Origin: Vibrio anguillarum
Lineage (GTDB): Bacteria; Pseudomonadota; Gammaproteobacteria; Enterobacterales; Vibrionaceae
DNA: 63,539 nt
Assembly: GCF_001989995.2 (NCBI RefSeq)
Contig: NZ_JAHGUP010000001.1
Location: 1-63,539, forward strand
Reading direction: 5' to 3'
In this document: piece after piece, positions 29,543 to 39,464 of the stretch
How positions within the stretch are numbered: position 1 is the stretch's first letter
How the letters are laid out: the number at the start of each line of letters is the position of its first letter
The notes under the pieces: generated by a model
Databases searched by the model: none
What the model saw: the letters and a program-made list of their open reading frames with translations, nothing else
What the model was told of the DNA's origin: nothing
Translations under genes and position numbers: made by a program

Positions 29543-30297
29543 AAAAGAAATTGCTCTATAGCGGGTTCCTTGTAATGGTTTTTCTCATCAGTGTGGTCGC
29601 GCATATTCCGGCCTCCTTGGTGATGAATCAACTCTCCTCTTCCGAAGTCATGCGTGTCACTGGTGTTGACGGTACGGTGTGGTCTGGTAGTGCTCAGCAA
29701 CTCTTTTGGCAAGGGCAAAATGTCGGCGATCTCAACTGGGACATTCAAGTATCACAACTGCTGATGGCCAAGTTTGAAGTGGCGGTACGCTTTGGACGCG
29801 GTAGTGATATGGGAGTTCGTGGCAAAGGCAATCTTGGTCTGGGGTTTTCTGGCCCTTATGCGGACAAGGTTGTGGTTTCTGTCGCGGCTAATAAATTAGC
29901 GACGCTGTTTCCGCTGCCTGTACCAGTGACTTTTCAGGGGCAAGTCGAGTTGTCCCTGAACCATTACCGCTATGATAGCCCGTGGTGTGAATCTGCCGAA
30001 GGCTCACTTGCGTGGACCCATGGCCGAGTTGACTCACCTTTAGGAGAGCTCTCGCTTGGTCCGGTAGTCGCAGATCTGCAATGTCAAAGCAATCAGATGA
30101 CATTGAACGGCCAGCAAAACAGTGATCAAATGAGCAGTGAGTTTGCCCTGCAGCTGCAACCAGACATGAGTTACAGTGCGAAAGCATGGTTTAAACCTGA
30201 AGCGCAATTCCCACCCGAAATGGCGGAGCAATTACAGTGGATTGGAGCGCCAGACAACCAAGGTAAATATCAGTTTAATTATCAAGGCCAGCTTTGA
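29539..30297 (+). CDS. gspN: Type II secretion protein GspN
   Basis: Last gene of the gsp operon. GspN is an accessory protein present in only some T2SS and its exact role is unclear. One N-terminal transmembrane helix (GFLVMVFLISVVAHIPASLVM) is followed by a periplasmic beta-rich domain with VDGTVWSGSAQQLFWQGQNVGDLNWD, characteristic of the family. GTG start overlapping the gspM stop. Length 252 residues. A strong bidirectional terminator follows. Confidence 0.92.
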   Translation: MKKKLLYSGFLVMVFLISVVAHIPASLVMNQLSSSEVMRVTGVDGTVWSGSAQQLFWQGQNVGDLNWDIQVSQLLMAKFEVAVRFGRGSDMGVRGKGNLGLGFSGPYADKVVVSVAANKLATLFPLPVPVTFQGQVELSLNHYRYDSPWCESAEGSLAWTHGRVDSPLGELSLGPVVADLQCQSNQMTLNGQQNSDQMSSEFALQLQPDMSYSAKAWFKPEAQFPPEMAEQLQWIGAPDNQGKYQFNYQGQL

Positions 30298-30327
30298 TTG
30301 GTTTTTTTACCGTAATCATTTCATACC

Positions 30328-30368
30328 CCAATAAAAATGCTGAGTCTATTGCTCAGCATTTTTATTGG
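30328..30368. terminator. Bidirectional terminator between gspN and cysQ
   Basis: A perfect 17-bp inverted repeat (30328-30344 with 30352-30368) with a 7-base loop. The GC core is flanked by A and T runs on both sides, so it can end both the gsp operon and the convergent cysQ transcript. Confidence 0.9.
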
Positions 30369-30376
30369 TAATGGCG

Positions 30377-31204
30377 TTATGGTTTGACTTGTAAAATGGT
30401 ATTCCAAGGCAAATCGGCATCCCCTAATACAATAAAGTTGGGGTTTTCTAACGTTTCACGCTCATTGTAGGACAGCGGTTGCAGTTGCGTGTTAAGGATG
30501 CGTCCACCCGCCTCTTCTACGATGCATTGCGTGGCGGCGGTATCCCATTCACCGGTTGGGCCGAGACGCAAATAGCAGTCGACAGCACCTTCCGCGACTA
30601 AACACGCTTTCAGCGCTGCCGAGCCCAGCGGCACTAGCTCATAATTCCATGCGCTGCTCATGCAACTTGTAATACGGTTAATATCTTGGCGGCGACTGAT
30701 CGCAATCGCGATGGATTGCCCAACGGTTTCGTGCTTGTGTGTTTCAATACGCAAGCTTTCAGACATATCGGGGATCTTCCATGCGCCTTTGCCTGCGTAG
30801 GCGTAGTAGGTCACGCCAGAAACGGGCCCATAGACGACGCCCATTACTGGTTGGTTTTCTTCGATCAGTGCGATAATGGTGGCAAAGTCACCACTGCGCG
30901 CAATAAACTCTTGCGTACCATCAAGCGGGTCAACCAACCAGTATCGCTGCCATTGGCTGCGTTTTTCTAGGCTAATGTCCGCCGCCTCTTCCGACAAAAC
31001 AGGAATATCTGGCGTGAGTTCACTCAGTCGTTCGCAGATCAGTTTATGCGCAGCAAGATCAGCACTGGTGACTGGGGTGTGGTCACTTTTGGTGAACGCT
31101 TCGTAGTTTTTCTTCTCATAAATATCGAGAATCAATTGCCCGGCAGAGCGAGCGATTTCAATTACGTCAGGCAGTAAGTAAGATAAATTATTGGCTGTTG
31201 GCAT
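30377..31204 (-). CDS. cysQ: 3'(2'),5'-bisphosphate nucleotidase CysQ
   Basis: Magnesium-dependent phosphatase that removes 3'-phosphoadenosine 5'-phosphate, a by-product of sulfate assimilation. The inositol-monophosphatase family motifs are present: metal-binding SEEAA near residue 70, DPLDGTQEFI near 90 and GEWDTAATQCIVEEAGG near 215. I chose the ATG at 31204 because AGGA is then six bases upstream. A TTG and another ATG lie one and two codons before it. Length 275 residues. It follows nudE by 24 bases on the same strand and may be co-transcribed. Confidence 0.93.
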   Translation of the reverse strand: MPTANNLSYLLPDVIEIARSAGQLILDIYEKKNYEAFTKSDHTPVTSADLAAHKLICERLSELTPDIPVLSEEAADISLEKRSQWQRYWLVDPLDGTQEFIARSGDFATIIALIEENQPVMGVVYGPVSGVTYYAYAGKGAWKIPDMSESLRIETHKHETVGQSIAIAISRRQDINRITSCMSSAWNYELVPLGSAALKACLVAEGAVDCYLRLGPTGEWDTAATQCIVEEAGGRILNTQLQPLSYNERETLENPNFIVLGDADLPWNTILQVKP

Positions 31205-31228
31205 CATCAATCCTATAGCTCTACTTTG

Positions 31229-31774
31229 TTATTTTAGGCTGCGCAGAGCAAGCAGTAGTGCGGTAATACTTCGGGCTTCACAGAAATCGAGGTGAGTCAG
31301 TAGCTCTTCTGCTTGGGCCAGAGGCCAGCGAATGACCTCTAAAGGTTCGGGTTCATCGCCTTCCATTACTTCTGAGTATAGATCTTGTGCTAAGAAGAGT
31401 GTCATTTTGCTCGAAAAGTAAGAGGGGGCAAGTACCACCTCTTTTAAGGGGGTTAAGGTGCTTGCGCCAAAACCAATTTCTTCTTTGAGTTCACGATTTG
31501 CTGCTTGTTGCGGACTTTCTCCTTGGTCAATCAAACCTTTAGGGAATCCGAGCTCATAGCGTTCAGTGCCAGCGGCATACTCTCGAACCAGCAGTAAATC
31601 TCCTTGTGCCGTTACTGGCACCATCATAACTGCATGCCGGCCGCTCGGTTTCATTCGTTCATAGGTGCGCTGTTCGCCGTTAGAAAAGCGTAAATCTAAT
31701 GATTCGATGGTAAACAGGGTCGATTGAGCTGCCGTTCTTTGGGCTAAAATTTCGGGCAGTTTTCTGGTTGGCAT
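31229..31774 (-). CDS. nudE: ADP compounds hydrolase NudE
   Basis: Nudix hydrolase acting on ADP-ribose, NADH and diadenosine polyphosphates. The Nudix box is complete: G-x5-E-x7-REL-x-EE-x-G is visible in GLIDQGESPQQAANRELKEE followed by IGFG, near residues 85-108. Length 181 residues is normal. Upstream of cysQ on the same strand, the same nudE-cysQ pairing seen in other gammaproteobacteria. Confidence 0.93.
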   Translation of the reverse strand: MPTRKLPEILAQRTAAQSTLFTIESLDLRFSNGEQRTYERMKPSGRHAVMMVPVTAQGDLLLVREYAAGTERYELGFPKGLIDQGESPQQAANRELKEEIGFGASTLTPLKEVVLAPSYFSSKMTLFLAQDLYSEVMEGDEPEPLEVIRWPLAQAEELLTHLDFCEARSITALLLALRSLK

Positions 31775-31864
31775 ACACTAATTCCCGTAAGGCAAATGAC
31801 TTTTCTAACTATATGAGAAAATGACCTTAATTGAAAAGGACTTGAGCGCGGCAAATGATTTTAA

Positions 31865-31903
31865 GTATAAAAAAGCCGAGAATCTCATCTCGGCTTCGTT
31901 TTT
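31865..31903 (-). terminator. Intrinsic terminator of nfuA
   Basis: A 9-bp perfect stem (AAGCCGAGA/TCTCGGCTT, 31873-31881 with 31888-31896) with a T run on the minus strand, 27 bases after the nfuA stop. T residues on the other side could let it work in both directions. Confidence 0.8.
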
Positions 31904-31929
31904 CTGTAATCCACGTATTTAGCGAGTCA

Positions 31930-32517
31930 CTAGTAGTAAGAGTGCTCACCACGATCGTGTTCAGTAGCATCGCGCACCGCGGTTAATTCGCCTTCAAATT
32001 GTTGAAGCAGTTCTTTTTCAATGCCTTCTTTGAGGGTGACATCGACCATTGAACAACCGTTACAGCCGCCACCAAAGGCGACAATCGCAATACCATCTTC
32101 GGTGATTTCAACCAAGCTGACATGGCCACCATGGCCAGCTAACTGCGGGTTGACTTGAGTTTGAATCGCATATTCCACACGTTCAATCAGGCTTGCGTCA
32201 TCAGACACTTTACGCATCTTCGCATTCGGAGCTTTAAGTGTCAGTTGTGAACCCATTTTATCAGTGACGAAATCGATCTCTGCGTCTTCTAAAAACGGCA
32301 AGCTCAGTTCATCGACATACGCAGAAAAACCTTCAAAGGCAATTTCAGTATCAGTCGCTTCCACTGCCTCGGGTGGGCAGTAAGAGACGCCACACTCTGC
32401 ATTTTGAGTGCCTGGATTGACTACAAAAACTCGGATGTTAGTACCATCAGGCTGTTGCCCAAGCAACTTGCCGAAATGGGTTTGGGCTGTTTCGGTAATA
32501 ATAATAGAATTTGACAC
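31930..32517 (-). CDS. nfuA: Fe/S biogenesis protein NfuA
   Basis: Carrier that delivers [4Fe-4S] clusters to target enzymes, especially under oxidative stress or iron limitation. The N-terminal half is a degenerate A-type carrier domain and the C-terminal half is the Nfu domain with the cluster-binding CNGC in [16 protein letters not shown] near residue 150. Start codon GTG. Length 195 residues. It sits between nudE and the comF-like gene on the same strand but has its own terminator. Confidence 0.95.
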   Translation of the reverse strand: MSNSIIITETAQTHFGKLLGQQPDGTNIRVFVVNPGTQNAECGVSYCPPEAVEATDTEIAFEGFSAYVDELSLPFLEDAEIDFVTDKMGSQLTLKAPNAKMRKVSDDASLIERVEYAIQTQVNPQLAGHGGHVSLVEITEDGIAIVAFGGGCNGCSMVDVTLKEGIEKELLQQFEGELTAVRDATEHDRGEHSYY

Positions 32518-32616
32518 GACGAATACCTGAGTAAATTTATAGGTTATTACTTGCCATTCTACTCCTGAAACACGGCGGATCCAGTCCTTTTTACGCGCTA
32601 AATAAAACCGTGTTGG

Positions 32617-33318
32617 TTAATCTTTAGGTTCAGGAGTGCGGCATATGCAGTAAATATCAATCCTTTCGACACCGACTTCAAGCAGTAATTGACAGATTTG
32701 CTGCACGGTGCTGCCCGTGGTCACGACATCGTCAACAAGTGCAATGTGCTTGTGCGTGGGAAGGTGTCGTAGTGTGAATGCATGTTTGAGATTTTGTTTG
32801 CGCTGTAATTTAGAAAGCCCTTGCTGCTGGGGCGTTGCGCGATTGCGTTTGATCAACTGGTTATCGCAGCTAGCCCCCAGTTGTTGACTTAATTGAGAGG
32901 CAAGTAGTGCACTTTGATTGAAGCCGCGTTTTAAGCGCCGTTGCCAGTGCAACGGAACGCTAGTGATGAGCGGGGCGGGAGTGTCGATACGTGGCGTCAG
33001 TAAGGCACTCAAATGGCGAGATTGCCAAAATTGACCTTCATATTTGAGTTGATGAATGGTGTGACTGAGCGGAAAAATATAGTCGCCGACACAGTATAGG
33101 CGTTGCCAAGGCGGAGGATTCGCTAAACATTGCCCACATTGAGGCACGGTAATAAGCGTTGGCAGGCCGCACTGTTGGCAGCGAGGTTGCGGTGAAAAAT
33201 AGGTTAGGCAGGTCTTACACCAAGCCCCAGTTTGGTGAGTTTCAATCGGTAAACGACACAGTAGACACTGACGGCTTACCAAGCGAGTGATGGTTTTTTG
33301 AATCCAATGCGATAACAT
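32617..33318 (-). CDS. ComF/GntX-family phosphoribosyltransferase-like protein
   Basis: ComF-family protein of 233 residues. The N-terminal zinc-ribbon has several CxxC pairs (CLLC, CKTC, CQQC, CGQC). The C-terminal phosphoribosyltransferase domain has the nucleotide-binding motif ALVDDVVTTGST near residue 200. Homologues are needed for DNA uptake during competence (ComF) or were named GntX in E. coli. In naturally competent vibrios a role in transformation is plausible but unproven. Divergent from bioH, as gntX is in E. coli. Confidence 0.87.
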   Translation of the reverse strand: MLSHWIQKTITRLVSRQCLLCRLPIETHQTGAWCKTCLTYFSPQPRCQQCGLPTLITVPQCGQCLANPPPWQRLYCVGDYIFPLSHTIHQLKYEGQFWQSRHLSALLTPRIDTPAPLITSVPLHWQRRLKRGFNQSALLASQLSQQLGASCDNQLIKRNRATPQQQGLSKLQRKQNLKHAFTLRHLPTHKHIALVDDVVTTGSTVQQICQLLLEVGVERIDIYCICRTPEPKD

Positions 33319-33458
33319 AACTCAACCAAAGCTGTGAAACGAAGTATGGTTATACTCTTGCAACTTGAATCAGTCTTTGTGTTGACCGTGATTTCAAGTC
33401 AGTGAGTGTATGATCGGTATTTTTTCAGCGAAGAAGTGTGAATTTAGTAGGAGAATTT

Positions 33459-34229
33459 GTGAGCATGGCCACAGCGTTATATTGGCAAGCCTCAGGCGAG
33501 GGCGATGATCTTGTCTTGGTGCACGGTTGGGGGATGAATGGTGCAGTATGGCAGCAGGCGGTCGATGTGCTTAAAGGACATTTTCGTGTGCACGTGGTTG
33601 ATTTGCCTGGTTATGGTCACAGCGCTGCTAGCCACGCCGCTGATCTAGAAGAGATCGCGCAAGCGCTAATCATGCAAGCGCCTAAACAAGCCATTTGGAT
33701 CGGTTGGTCTTTGGGTGGGTTAGTGGCGACTCATATGGCACTGCATCACCCAAGTTATGTGAGCAAATTGGTCACTGTGGCGAGTTCTCCTAAATTTGCA
33801 GCACAGAAACCGTGGCGTGGCATTCTCCCTCAAGTGCTCAGTGCCTTTACTGAACAGTTAATGGACGATTTTCAGGCTACTGTTGAGCGCTTTATGGCAC
33901 TGCAAGCGATGGGCAGCCCTCAGGCAAAGCAAGATGTCAAATACCTAAAACAAGCGGTGTTATCACGGCCATCGCCGAACCCACAATCATTGTTAGCGGG
34001 TTTGGTCATGTTGGCGGAGGTGGATTTGCGCCAGCCGTTGACAGCACTCTCGATTCCCATGCTTCGTCTTTATGGTCGGCTTGATGGTTTGGTGCCGGTT
34101 AAGGTGGCGCAAGAGTTGCAAAAAACCTTGCCCAATAGCGAGCAGTACATTTTTGGCAATTCCTCCCACGCACCGTTCATCACTGAACTGGACGATTTTT
34201 GCCAGCAGCTCATCGCCTTTGCACGTTAA
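33459..34229 (+). CDS. bioH: Pimeloyl-ACP methyl ester carboxylesterase BioH
   Basis: Alpha/beta hydrolase that removes the methyl group from pimeloyl-ACP methyl ester, ending the fatty-acid phase of biotin synthesis. The nucleophile elbow GWSLGG lies near residue 82, the acid in YGRLDGLVP near 208 and the catalytic His in SSHAPF near 236. I chose the GTG at 33459, five bases after AGGAG. The ATG two codons later is the alternative, and a GTG seven codons earlier is less likely. Length 256 residues. Confidence 0.92.
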   Translation: MSMATALYWQASGEGDDLVLVHGWGMNGAVWQQAVDVLKGHFRVHVVDLPGYGHSAASHAADLEEIAQALIMQAPKQAIWIGWSLGGLVATHMALHHPSYVSKLVTVASSPKFAAQKPWRGILPQVLSAFTEQLMDDFQATVERFMALQAMGSPQAKQDVKYLKQAVLSRPSPNPQSLLAGLVMLAEVDLRQPLTALSIPMLRLYGRLDGLVPVKVAQELQKTLPNSEQYIFGNSSHAPFITELDDFCQQLIAFAR

Positions 34230-34406
34230 GGCATTGATACCCATGCAATGTCTTTCTACTTAAAGCTACAGCTGTGTTGGCTCACCTCAATCACATCGTT
34301 GATCTCTCTCATGGGGATTCACCCGTTTGCTGTCTTTATCTGTAGCGTCCTGAAACGTCAAGCCGTTGGGTACAAATGTTAAATTAAAAATAAATTTGCT
34401 AAAAGT

Positions 34407-34967
34407 TTGAGCAATCTGGTCGATATAAAGTCTAACCCAGTAGTGCTGAGCGAAAGCAGGTCTATCGGGGCGGGCGATACTGAGGAGGTTTCGGCTATGA
34501 TGGTGTCACCAACGAACGTAAGTGTGCCACTTATCGCCCCATCGGTTAATGTGCAAACGGAACAGGCCGCGCGTGACAATCGGATCCGCGCCCCTGTGAT
34601 GCCAACCGTCGAACTGGCTAAAACCAACGCTGAGCGTAAGGTAAAGGCGGATGATAAAAGACGAAAACAGTCGTCATGGGACCCTTCAGAGCATCCAAGC
34701 TATGAGGTTGGCACCGAATACGAAACATCGACTTCTTATCAAGAGGAGCAGAAAAGCGAGCTCGAAAGGCTGTTTGACTTGCTCGCTCTCGCCACCTACA
34801 GCAAGGATCAAGGTAAAAGCTATACGATGCGGTTTAGGTTACCTAAACACATTATTGATGCTGCGATAACCGAAGGCAAAATGGCGCGCCGGCGAACTGT
34901 AATTAAGTACTATTATGGTCACGCGGTTGCACCCAATACGCCTTCTGAAGTGATTGCGGTGTTGTAG
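34407..34967 (+). CDS. Vibrio-type hypothetical protein
   Basis: Not assigned to a characterised family. Some databases label similar Vibrio proteins Lon protease, but no AAA+ or Ser-Lys protease motif is present, so I reject that name. The 186 residues fall into a disordered N-terminal half (~1-110, rich in Val, Pro, Ser and charged residues, with basic RKVKADDKRRKQS near 75-90) and a compact C-terminal part (~115-186) with a leucine-rich helix (ELERLFDLLALATY) and MRFRLPKHIIDAAI. TTG start, no good Shine-Dalgarno. A clear terminator follows, which supports a real transcription unit. Confidence 0.7.
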   Translation: MSNLVDIKSNPVVLSESRSIGAGDTEEVSAMMVSPTNVSVPLIAPSVNVQTEQAARDNRIRAPVMPTVELAKTNAERKVKADDKRRKQSSWDPSEHPSYEVGTEYETSTSYQEEQKSELERLFDLLALATYSKDQGKSYTMRFRLPKHIIDAAITEGKMARRRTVIKYYYGHAVAPNTPSEVIAVL

Positions 34968-34997
34968 GTCGATGAATGCGACTTATCGCGATAAATA

Positions 34998-35040
34998 AAA
35001 TCCCCACTTAGGCGTTGGCCACAGTGGGGATTTGTGTTTT
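34998..35040 (+). terminator. Intrinsic terminator after the hypothetical gene
   Basis: An 11-bp stem (34998-35008 with 35023-35033; AAATCCCCACT core) with a T-rich tail, 30 bases past the stop at 34967. Confidence 0.75.
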
Positions 35041-35116
35041 TTGCGGCTCTGGTATGAGCGACGCGGTTAGGTGCTTTTCACTGTGATTCGTTTATCCAGT
35101 AAGTTACGCATCGCCG

Positions 35117-37447
35117 CTATTTTTTTGCTTTAGCAAAGGCGGCGGCGAAAGCTCCACCCATCGCAGCGTTTTGTTGTGGCTCTTCACGACGGCGTTGCGG
35201 TTGGCTACTATTTTGATGCGAACGCGTGTTGCCACTTGTTGCGCCAGAGCGTTGGCTGCGGTTATCTTGACCCGGCTCATCGTTTAAGCGCATCGAGAGT
35301 GCAATGCGTTTTCGCTGCACATCGACTTCCATCACTTTGACTTTGACGATGTCGCCCGCTTTCACCACTTCACGCGGGTCGGCAATGAAACGATCAGTCA
35401 ACGCAGAGATATGCACTAAGCCATCTTGGTGAACGCCAATATCAACAAAAGCACCAAAGTTGGCCACATTCGATACCACACCTTCCAAAATCATCCCAAT
35501 TTCCAGATCTTTCATTTCAGTCACGCCGTCAGCAAAGGTCGCGGTCTTAAACTCAGGGCGTGGATCGCGGCCCGGTTTATCGAGCTCTTTGATGATGTCA
35601 GTGACAGTCGGTAGGCCAAAATGCTCGTCGGTATAATCGACGGCGTGTAAATTGCGCAAAAACTCACTATTGCCGATCAATGCTTTGATCTCTTTGCTAT
35701 TTTTTTCGGCGATGGCTTTCACCACTGGATACGCTTCTGGGTGAACCGAAGAGGCATCGAGTGGATTTTTACCATCCATAATGCGTAAGAAGCCCGCACA
35801 TTGCTCAAATGCTTTTGGCCCTAAGCGCGCGACTTTTTTCAGTGTAGCGCGTGAAGCGAAGCGTCCATTTTCATCACGATAATCAACGATGTTTTGCGCC
35901 AGTGCGTTAGACAAGCCAGCCACGCGTGTTAACAGCGCGGCAGAGGCGGTATTCACATCCACGCCCACCGCGTTGACGCAGTCTTCAACAATCGCATCTA
36001 AGCGTTTGGCGAGCATCGACTGGCTGACATCGTGTTGGTATTGGCCCACACCGATCGATTTCGGATCGATTTTCACCAGCTCGGCAAGTGGATCTTGCAG
36101 GCGGCGAGCAATCGACACCGCGCCGCGTAGCGACACATCCATATTGGGGAACTCTTTGGCCGCCAACTCAGAGGCTGAGTAGACCGAGGCCCCTGCTTCG
36201 CTAACAATGATTTTCTGCACTTTCAGGTTGCCGCGCTTAATGACATCAGCGACAAAAGTATCGGTTTCGCGCGATGCGGTACCGTTGCCAATCGCAATCA
36301 AATCGACGTTAAATTGGCGTACCAACTGCTCAACAATTTTCGCTGATTTGTCATGTTGGTTATGCGGCTGATGCGGATAAATCGTCTCGGTCGCCAGTAC
36401 CTTACCCGTGGCGTCCACTACCGCAATTTTCGAACCCGTTCGCAAACCAGGATCTAAGCCGAGAGTGGCGCGTGGGCCAGCCGGTGCGGCCATCAACAAA
36501 TCTTTTAAGTTGGTGGCAAACACTTCAATCGCTTCGATTTCGGCACGCTCTTTCATTGCGCCCATCAGTTCGGTTTCCATGTGCATTGACACTTTAATGC
36601 GCCACGCCCAACTGATCACTTGTTTGCGCCACCCATCGGCAGGGGCGCTGCTTAAGTGAATGCCATAGTGTTGTGCAATCAGCGTTTCGCAATACGATTG
36701 GCGCACGCCCTCTTCTTGCTCTGGGTCGGCATTCATGCTCAAGCTTAAAAAGCCTTCATTGCGGCCGCGAAGCATGGCCAATGCTCGGTGTGAAGGCACT
36801 TTACTGAGCGTTTCATTATGCGCGAAGTAATCTTTAAATTTCTCCCCTGCTTGCTCTTTGCCTTCGACTACGCGAGAAACCAATTCGGCACTGCGCGTCA
36901 AATGGCGGCGCACTTTGTCCAGCAGGTTGGCATCTTCCGCAATGCGTTCCATGATAATGGCGCGTGCACCGTCCAGTGCTGCTTTGATATCACTGATCCC
37001 TTTCTCGGTGTTCACATAGTTCGCGGCCTCGGTTTCAGGGTCGGTTTGCGCTTCATTCCACAGCTTGTCTGCCAGGGGTTCAAGCCCTGCTTCAATCGCA
37101 ATTTGACCTTTAGTACGACGCTTAGGTTTGTAGGGTAAATAGAGATCTTCAAGGCGAGTTTTACTGTCTGCTTGGTTGATCTCTTGTGCTAGCTCAGCGG
37201 TGAGCTTGCCTTGTTCTTGAATCGATTTCAGAATGGTTTGGCGGCGATCATCGAGCTCGCGCAGATAGGATAAACGGCTGTCTAAGGTACGCAGTTGGGT
37301 GTCGTCTAGCCCACCCGTGACCTCTTTACGGTAACGGGCGATAAAAGGAACGGTGTTTCCGTCATCAATAAGTGTGACAGTCGCTGTCACTTGCTCAAGA
37401 CGCACATTTAGCTCTTGTGCGATCAATTTGCAGATAGCTTGGCTCAT
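35117..37447 (-). CDS. tex: RNA-binding transcription accessory protein Tex
   Basis: Large cytoplasmic protein (776 residues) related to eukaryotic Spt6. Order seen: helical N-terminal region, YqgF/RNase-H-like domain starting at [17 protein letters not shown] (near 328), helix-hairpin-helix repeats ([29 protein letters not shown]), then an S1 RNA-binding domain ([22 protein letters not shown], near 650) and a basic, Gln-rich tail. It binds nucleic acid and influences transcription of virulence or stress genes in other bacteria. The tail ([19 protein letters not shown]) is low complexity. Divergent from greB. Confidence 0.95.
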   Translation of the reverse strand: MSQAICKLIAQELNVRLEQVTATVTLIDDGNTVPFIARYRKEVTGGLDDTQLRTLDSRLSYLRELDDRRQTILKSIQEQGKLTAELAQEINQADSKTRLEDLYLPYKPKRRTKGQIAIEAGLEPLADKLWNEAQTDPETEAANYVNTEKGISDIKAALDGARAIIMERIAEDANLLDKVRRHLTRSAELVSRVVEGKEQAGEKFKDYFAHNETLSKVPSHRALAMLRGRNEGFLSLSMNADPEQEEGVRQSYCETLIAQHYGIHLSSAPADGWRKQVISWAWRIKVSMHMETELMGAMKERAEIEAIEVFATNLKDLLMAAPAGPRATLGLDPGLRTGSKIAVVDATGKVLATETIYPHQPHNQHDKSAKIVEQLVRQFNVDLIAIGNGTASRETDTFVADVIKRGNLKVQKIIVSEAGASVYSASELAAKEFPNMDVSLRGAVSIARRLQDPLAELVKIDPKSIGVGQYQHDVSQSMLAKRLDAIVEDCVNAVGVDVNTASAALLTRVAGLSNALAQNIVDYRDENGRFASRATLKKVARLGPKAFEQCAGFLRIMDGKNPLDASSVHPEAYPVVKAIAEKNSKEIKALIGNSEFLRNLHAVDYTDEHFGLPTVTDIIKELDKPGRDPRPEFKTATFADGVTEMKDLEIGMILEGVVSNVANFGAFVDIGVHQDGLVHISALTDRFIADPREVVKAGDIVKVKVMEVDVQRKRIALSMRLNDEPGQDNRSQRSGATSGNTRSHQNSSQPQRRREEPQQNAAMGGAFAAAFAKAKK

Positions 37448-37790
37448 CCGTGGTTTCTCTTTTGTAGTTCAGTAGCACCACCACTCAGGGTGGTTTGAAT
37501 AGGGTAACTATTGGGGCACGTTAGACTTATTTCTAGTCTAACGGCGCGCTGTTATGAGATTAGTGAGATAACCTTCTACCCGATTGTGCCGAAGAGGTCA
37601 CGTAACGCGTGTGATTTTGATGTCATTTTTCAGCGTTGGCAGCGCTAAAACTGAAGATGAGTTTGGTGGCTAAAGATAAGTTCAGTCAGTTGGTGCCGAG
37701 CGAAAATGACAGTATAGTAGCAAGCCATCGTGATGAATGTATAACCCGCGGCTACCTTGAATGTGCGGCGCTGTGTAATGGAAAAAGATC
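37448..37790. other. tex-greB divergent intergenic region
   Basis: A 343-base region that must hold both promoters. A perfect 9-bp inverted repeat (CGTTAGACT/AGTCTAACG, 37519-37543) lies about 75 bases before tex. No ORF or RNA gene is recognisable. Confidence 0.5.
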
Positions 37791-38273
37791 TTGAAGACCA
37801 AACTGATTACCCGTGAGGGCTACAATAAATTAAAGGCAGAGCATGACCATCTTTGGCATGAAAAACGGCCAGAAATTACCAAAATAGTCACTTGGGCTGC
37901 TGGCCTCGGGGATCGCTCTGAAAACGCAGACTACACCTTTAATAAGCGTTTACTTCGCCAAATTGATCGCCGAATTCGTTTTTTGAGAAAATTTTTACCG
38001 GAAGTGACGATAGTTGATTATTCGCCTCAACAAGAGGGGAAAGTGTTTTTCGGTGCTTGGGTGGAAATTGAAAATGAAGCGGGTGATGTAAAGCGCTTTC
38101 GCATTGTGGGCCCAGAAGAGATTTACGGTGACGCGAAAGATTACATCTCCATCGATTCACCGATGGCGCGTGCTCTGCTGAAAAAAGAGGTTGATGACGA
38201 GGTGCAAGTGCCCACGCCCACCGGTATCAAAGAGTGGTTTATTAACTCGATTGAGTATGAAAAAGGGCAGTGA
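37791..38273 (+). CDS. greB: Transcription elongation factor GreB
   Basis: Rescues backtracked RNA polymerase by stimulating transcript cleavage. The N-terminal coiled coil carries the acidic tip (DRSENADYTFNK, near residues 41-52) whose Asp and Glu act in the polymerase secondary channel. The C-terminal FKBP-like domain contains YSPQQEGKVFFGAWVEIENE and ISIDSPMARALLKKEV, closely matching enterobacterial GreB. It starts with TTG at 37791 (MKTKLITREGY). Length 160 residues. Convergent with the AbrB-like gene. Confidence 0.96.
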   Translation: MKTKLITREGYNKLKAEHDHLWHEKRPEITKIVTWAAGLGDRSENADYTFNKRLLRQIDRRIRFLRKFLPEVTIVDYSPQQEGKVFFGAWVEIENEAGDVKRFRIVGPEEIYGDAKDYISIDSPMARALLKKEVDDEVQVPTPTGIKEWFINSIEYEKGQ

Positions 38274-38324
38274 ACGGAGTATTCGGTTATCCAAAATATT
38301 CCTCGGTCGCTCATTTTTCTCACC

Positions 38325-39347
38325 TCACTTGCTTCGCAACGCCTCTAACGGCTTTTTCAACACGGCGGGTAGCGAGTAGAGCAGCAGTAGCCGTAGGGCG
38401 TGGTTGATCATCACAAACGCGGGTTCCATGCCCAGCAGTAGGGCGACGGCGGTCATCGCTTCTACACTGCCGGGGACCCAAGCTAGAAGTAATACCACCC
38501 AAGATTTATCCAGCAGTAACGCAAACAAGCCAGACACGGCGACGGCGACCAGCAGACCAATCAGTGTAACCATGACACCTGCGCGCGAATAAGCCATGGC
38601 TTCGCGCAATGTGGTATCGGCAAGGCGTGCGCCAATCAAAATACCCAGCAGTGCGGTGGCGAATACCACCATCCATGTTGGAAGTTGTAGCGCAATGCCT
38701 GTCGAAAAACTATTGAAACTGGCCGTGACCAGCAGTGCCGCCAACATATAGGGCGCGGGAATGCCGAGCAAGGTCGAGCCTTTGCCCAGCAGTAGACTAA
38801 GCAGCGCAAGCGCAAAGAAAATCAACCACGCGTAAATCGTCAAACTGCTCTCAACGGGGGCAACGTCGGGCGTACTATTGGAGATGAAAAGGGCCAGTAG
38901 AGTGAGGATCATCAAGCGCACCGAGTGCGAATAAACCACTTTGGTTGAAGGAGTCTGGCTTGATTCGCTGATCACCAAAATCGCTGCCATCGCGCCCGGT
39001 ACCGCACCGAGTAGAGATTCAAACGGTGACCAACCTTCTCTTTTGCGGAGCCAAAGAAAGCTGCTGGCGATCTGCAAGCTTAAGCAGCAAACCAAACCGA
39101 TAATCACCGGTAGGGTTAAGGTTTCGCCCAGTTGACTTAAACTGATGGTCGCCCCAACGCTGATGCCGAGCACAATTTGCACCGTCAACAATAACCCGTT
39201 AGGAACGCGAATGGATAAGAGGCGTTTTTTATGCAGCACAATGACTAAAGCTGCGGCAATAAACATTTCAGAAAGCGGAATGGCGAGCAGGCTTCCCACA
39301 CTCGCCGCAATGTGAATAAACAGAGTAAAAGAAGCTCTTTCGAACAT
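38325..39347 (-). CDS. AbrB-family putative membrane transporter
   Basis: Integral membrane protein of about 340 residues with ~10 hydrophobic helices in two similar halves (ALLGAVPGAMAAILVIS and LLAWVPGSVEAMTAVALLLG). This is the bacterial AbrB/ammonia-monooxygenase-annotated family (COG3180). No enzymatic site for ammonia oxidation is present, and a transporter or regulator role is more likely but unproven. I chose the ATG at 39347 behind AAGGAAAGG, not the one 13 codons upstream. It is followed convergently by greB. The upstream neighbour is the GlpM-like gene. Confidence 0.8.
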   Translation of the reverse strand: MFERASFTLFIHIAASVGSLLAIPLSEMFIAAALVIVLHKKRLLSIRVPNGLLLTVQIVLGISVGATISLSQLGETLTLPVIIGLVCCLSLQIASSFLWLRKREGWSPFESLLGAVPGAMAAILVISESSQTPSTKVVYSHSVRLMILTLLALFISNSTPDVAPVESSLTIYAWLIFFALALLSLLLGKGSTLLGIPAPYMLAALLVTASFNSFSTGIALQLPTWMVVFATALLGILIGARLADTTLREAMAYSRAGVMVTLIGLLVAVAVSGLFALLLDKSWVVLLLAWVPGSVEAMTAVALLLGMEPAFVMINHALRLLLLYSLPAVLKKPLEALRSK

Positions 39348-39464
39348 TATGCCTTTCCTTAATAAATTGTGCAGCGTAAATGCCATCGCTCCTCTAGCAC
39401 TTCACGTTGTAGTGCTTGCGTTTGGCTTTCTCCCGTATCGATATGACCGTCGGGGGATGATGAT

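Noticed and set aside
19047..30297. Type II secretion operon as a horizontally acquired island
   Set aside because: No flanking integrase, tRNA or direct repeats; codon and base use look like the neighbours; this locus is core in vibrios.
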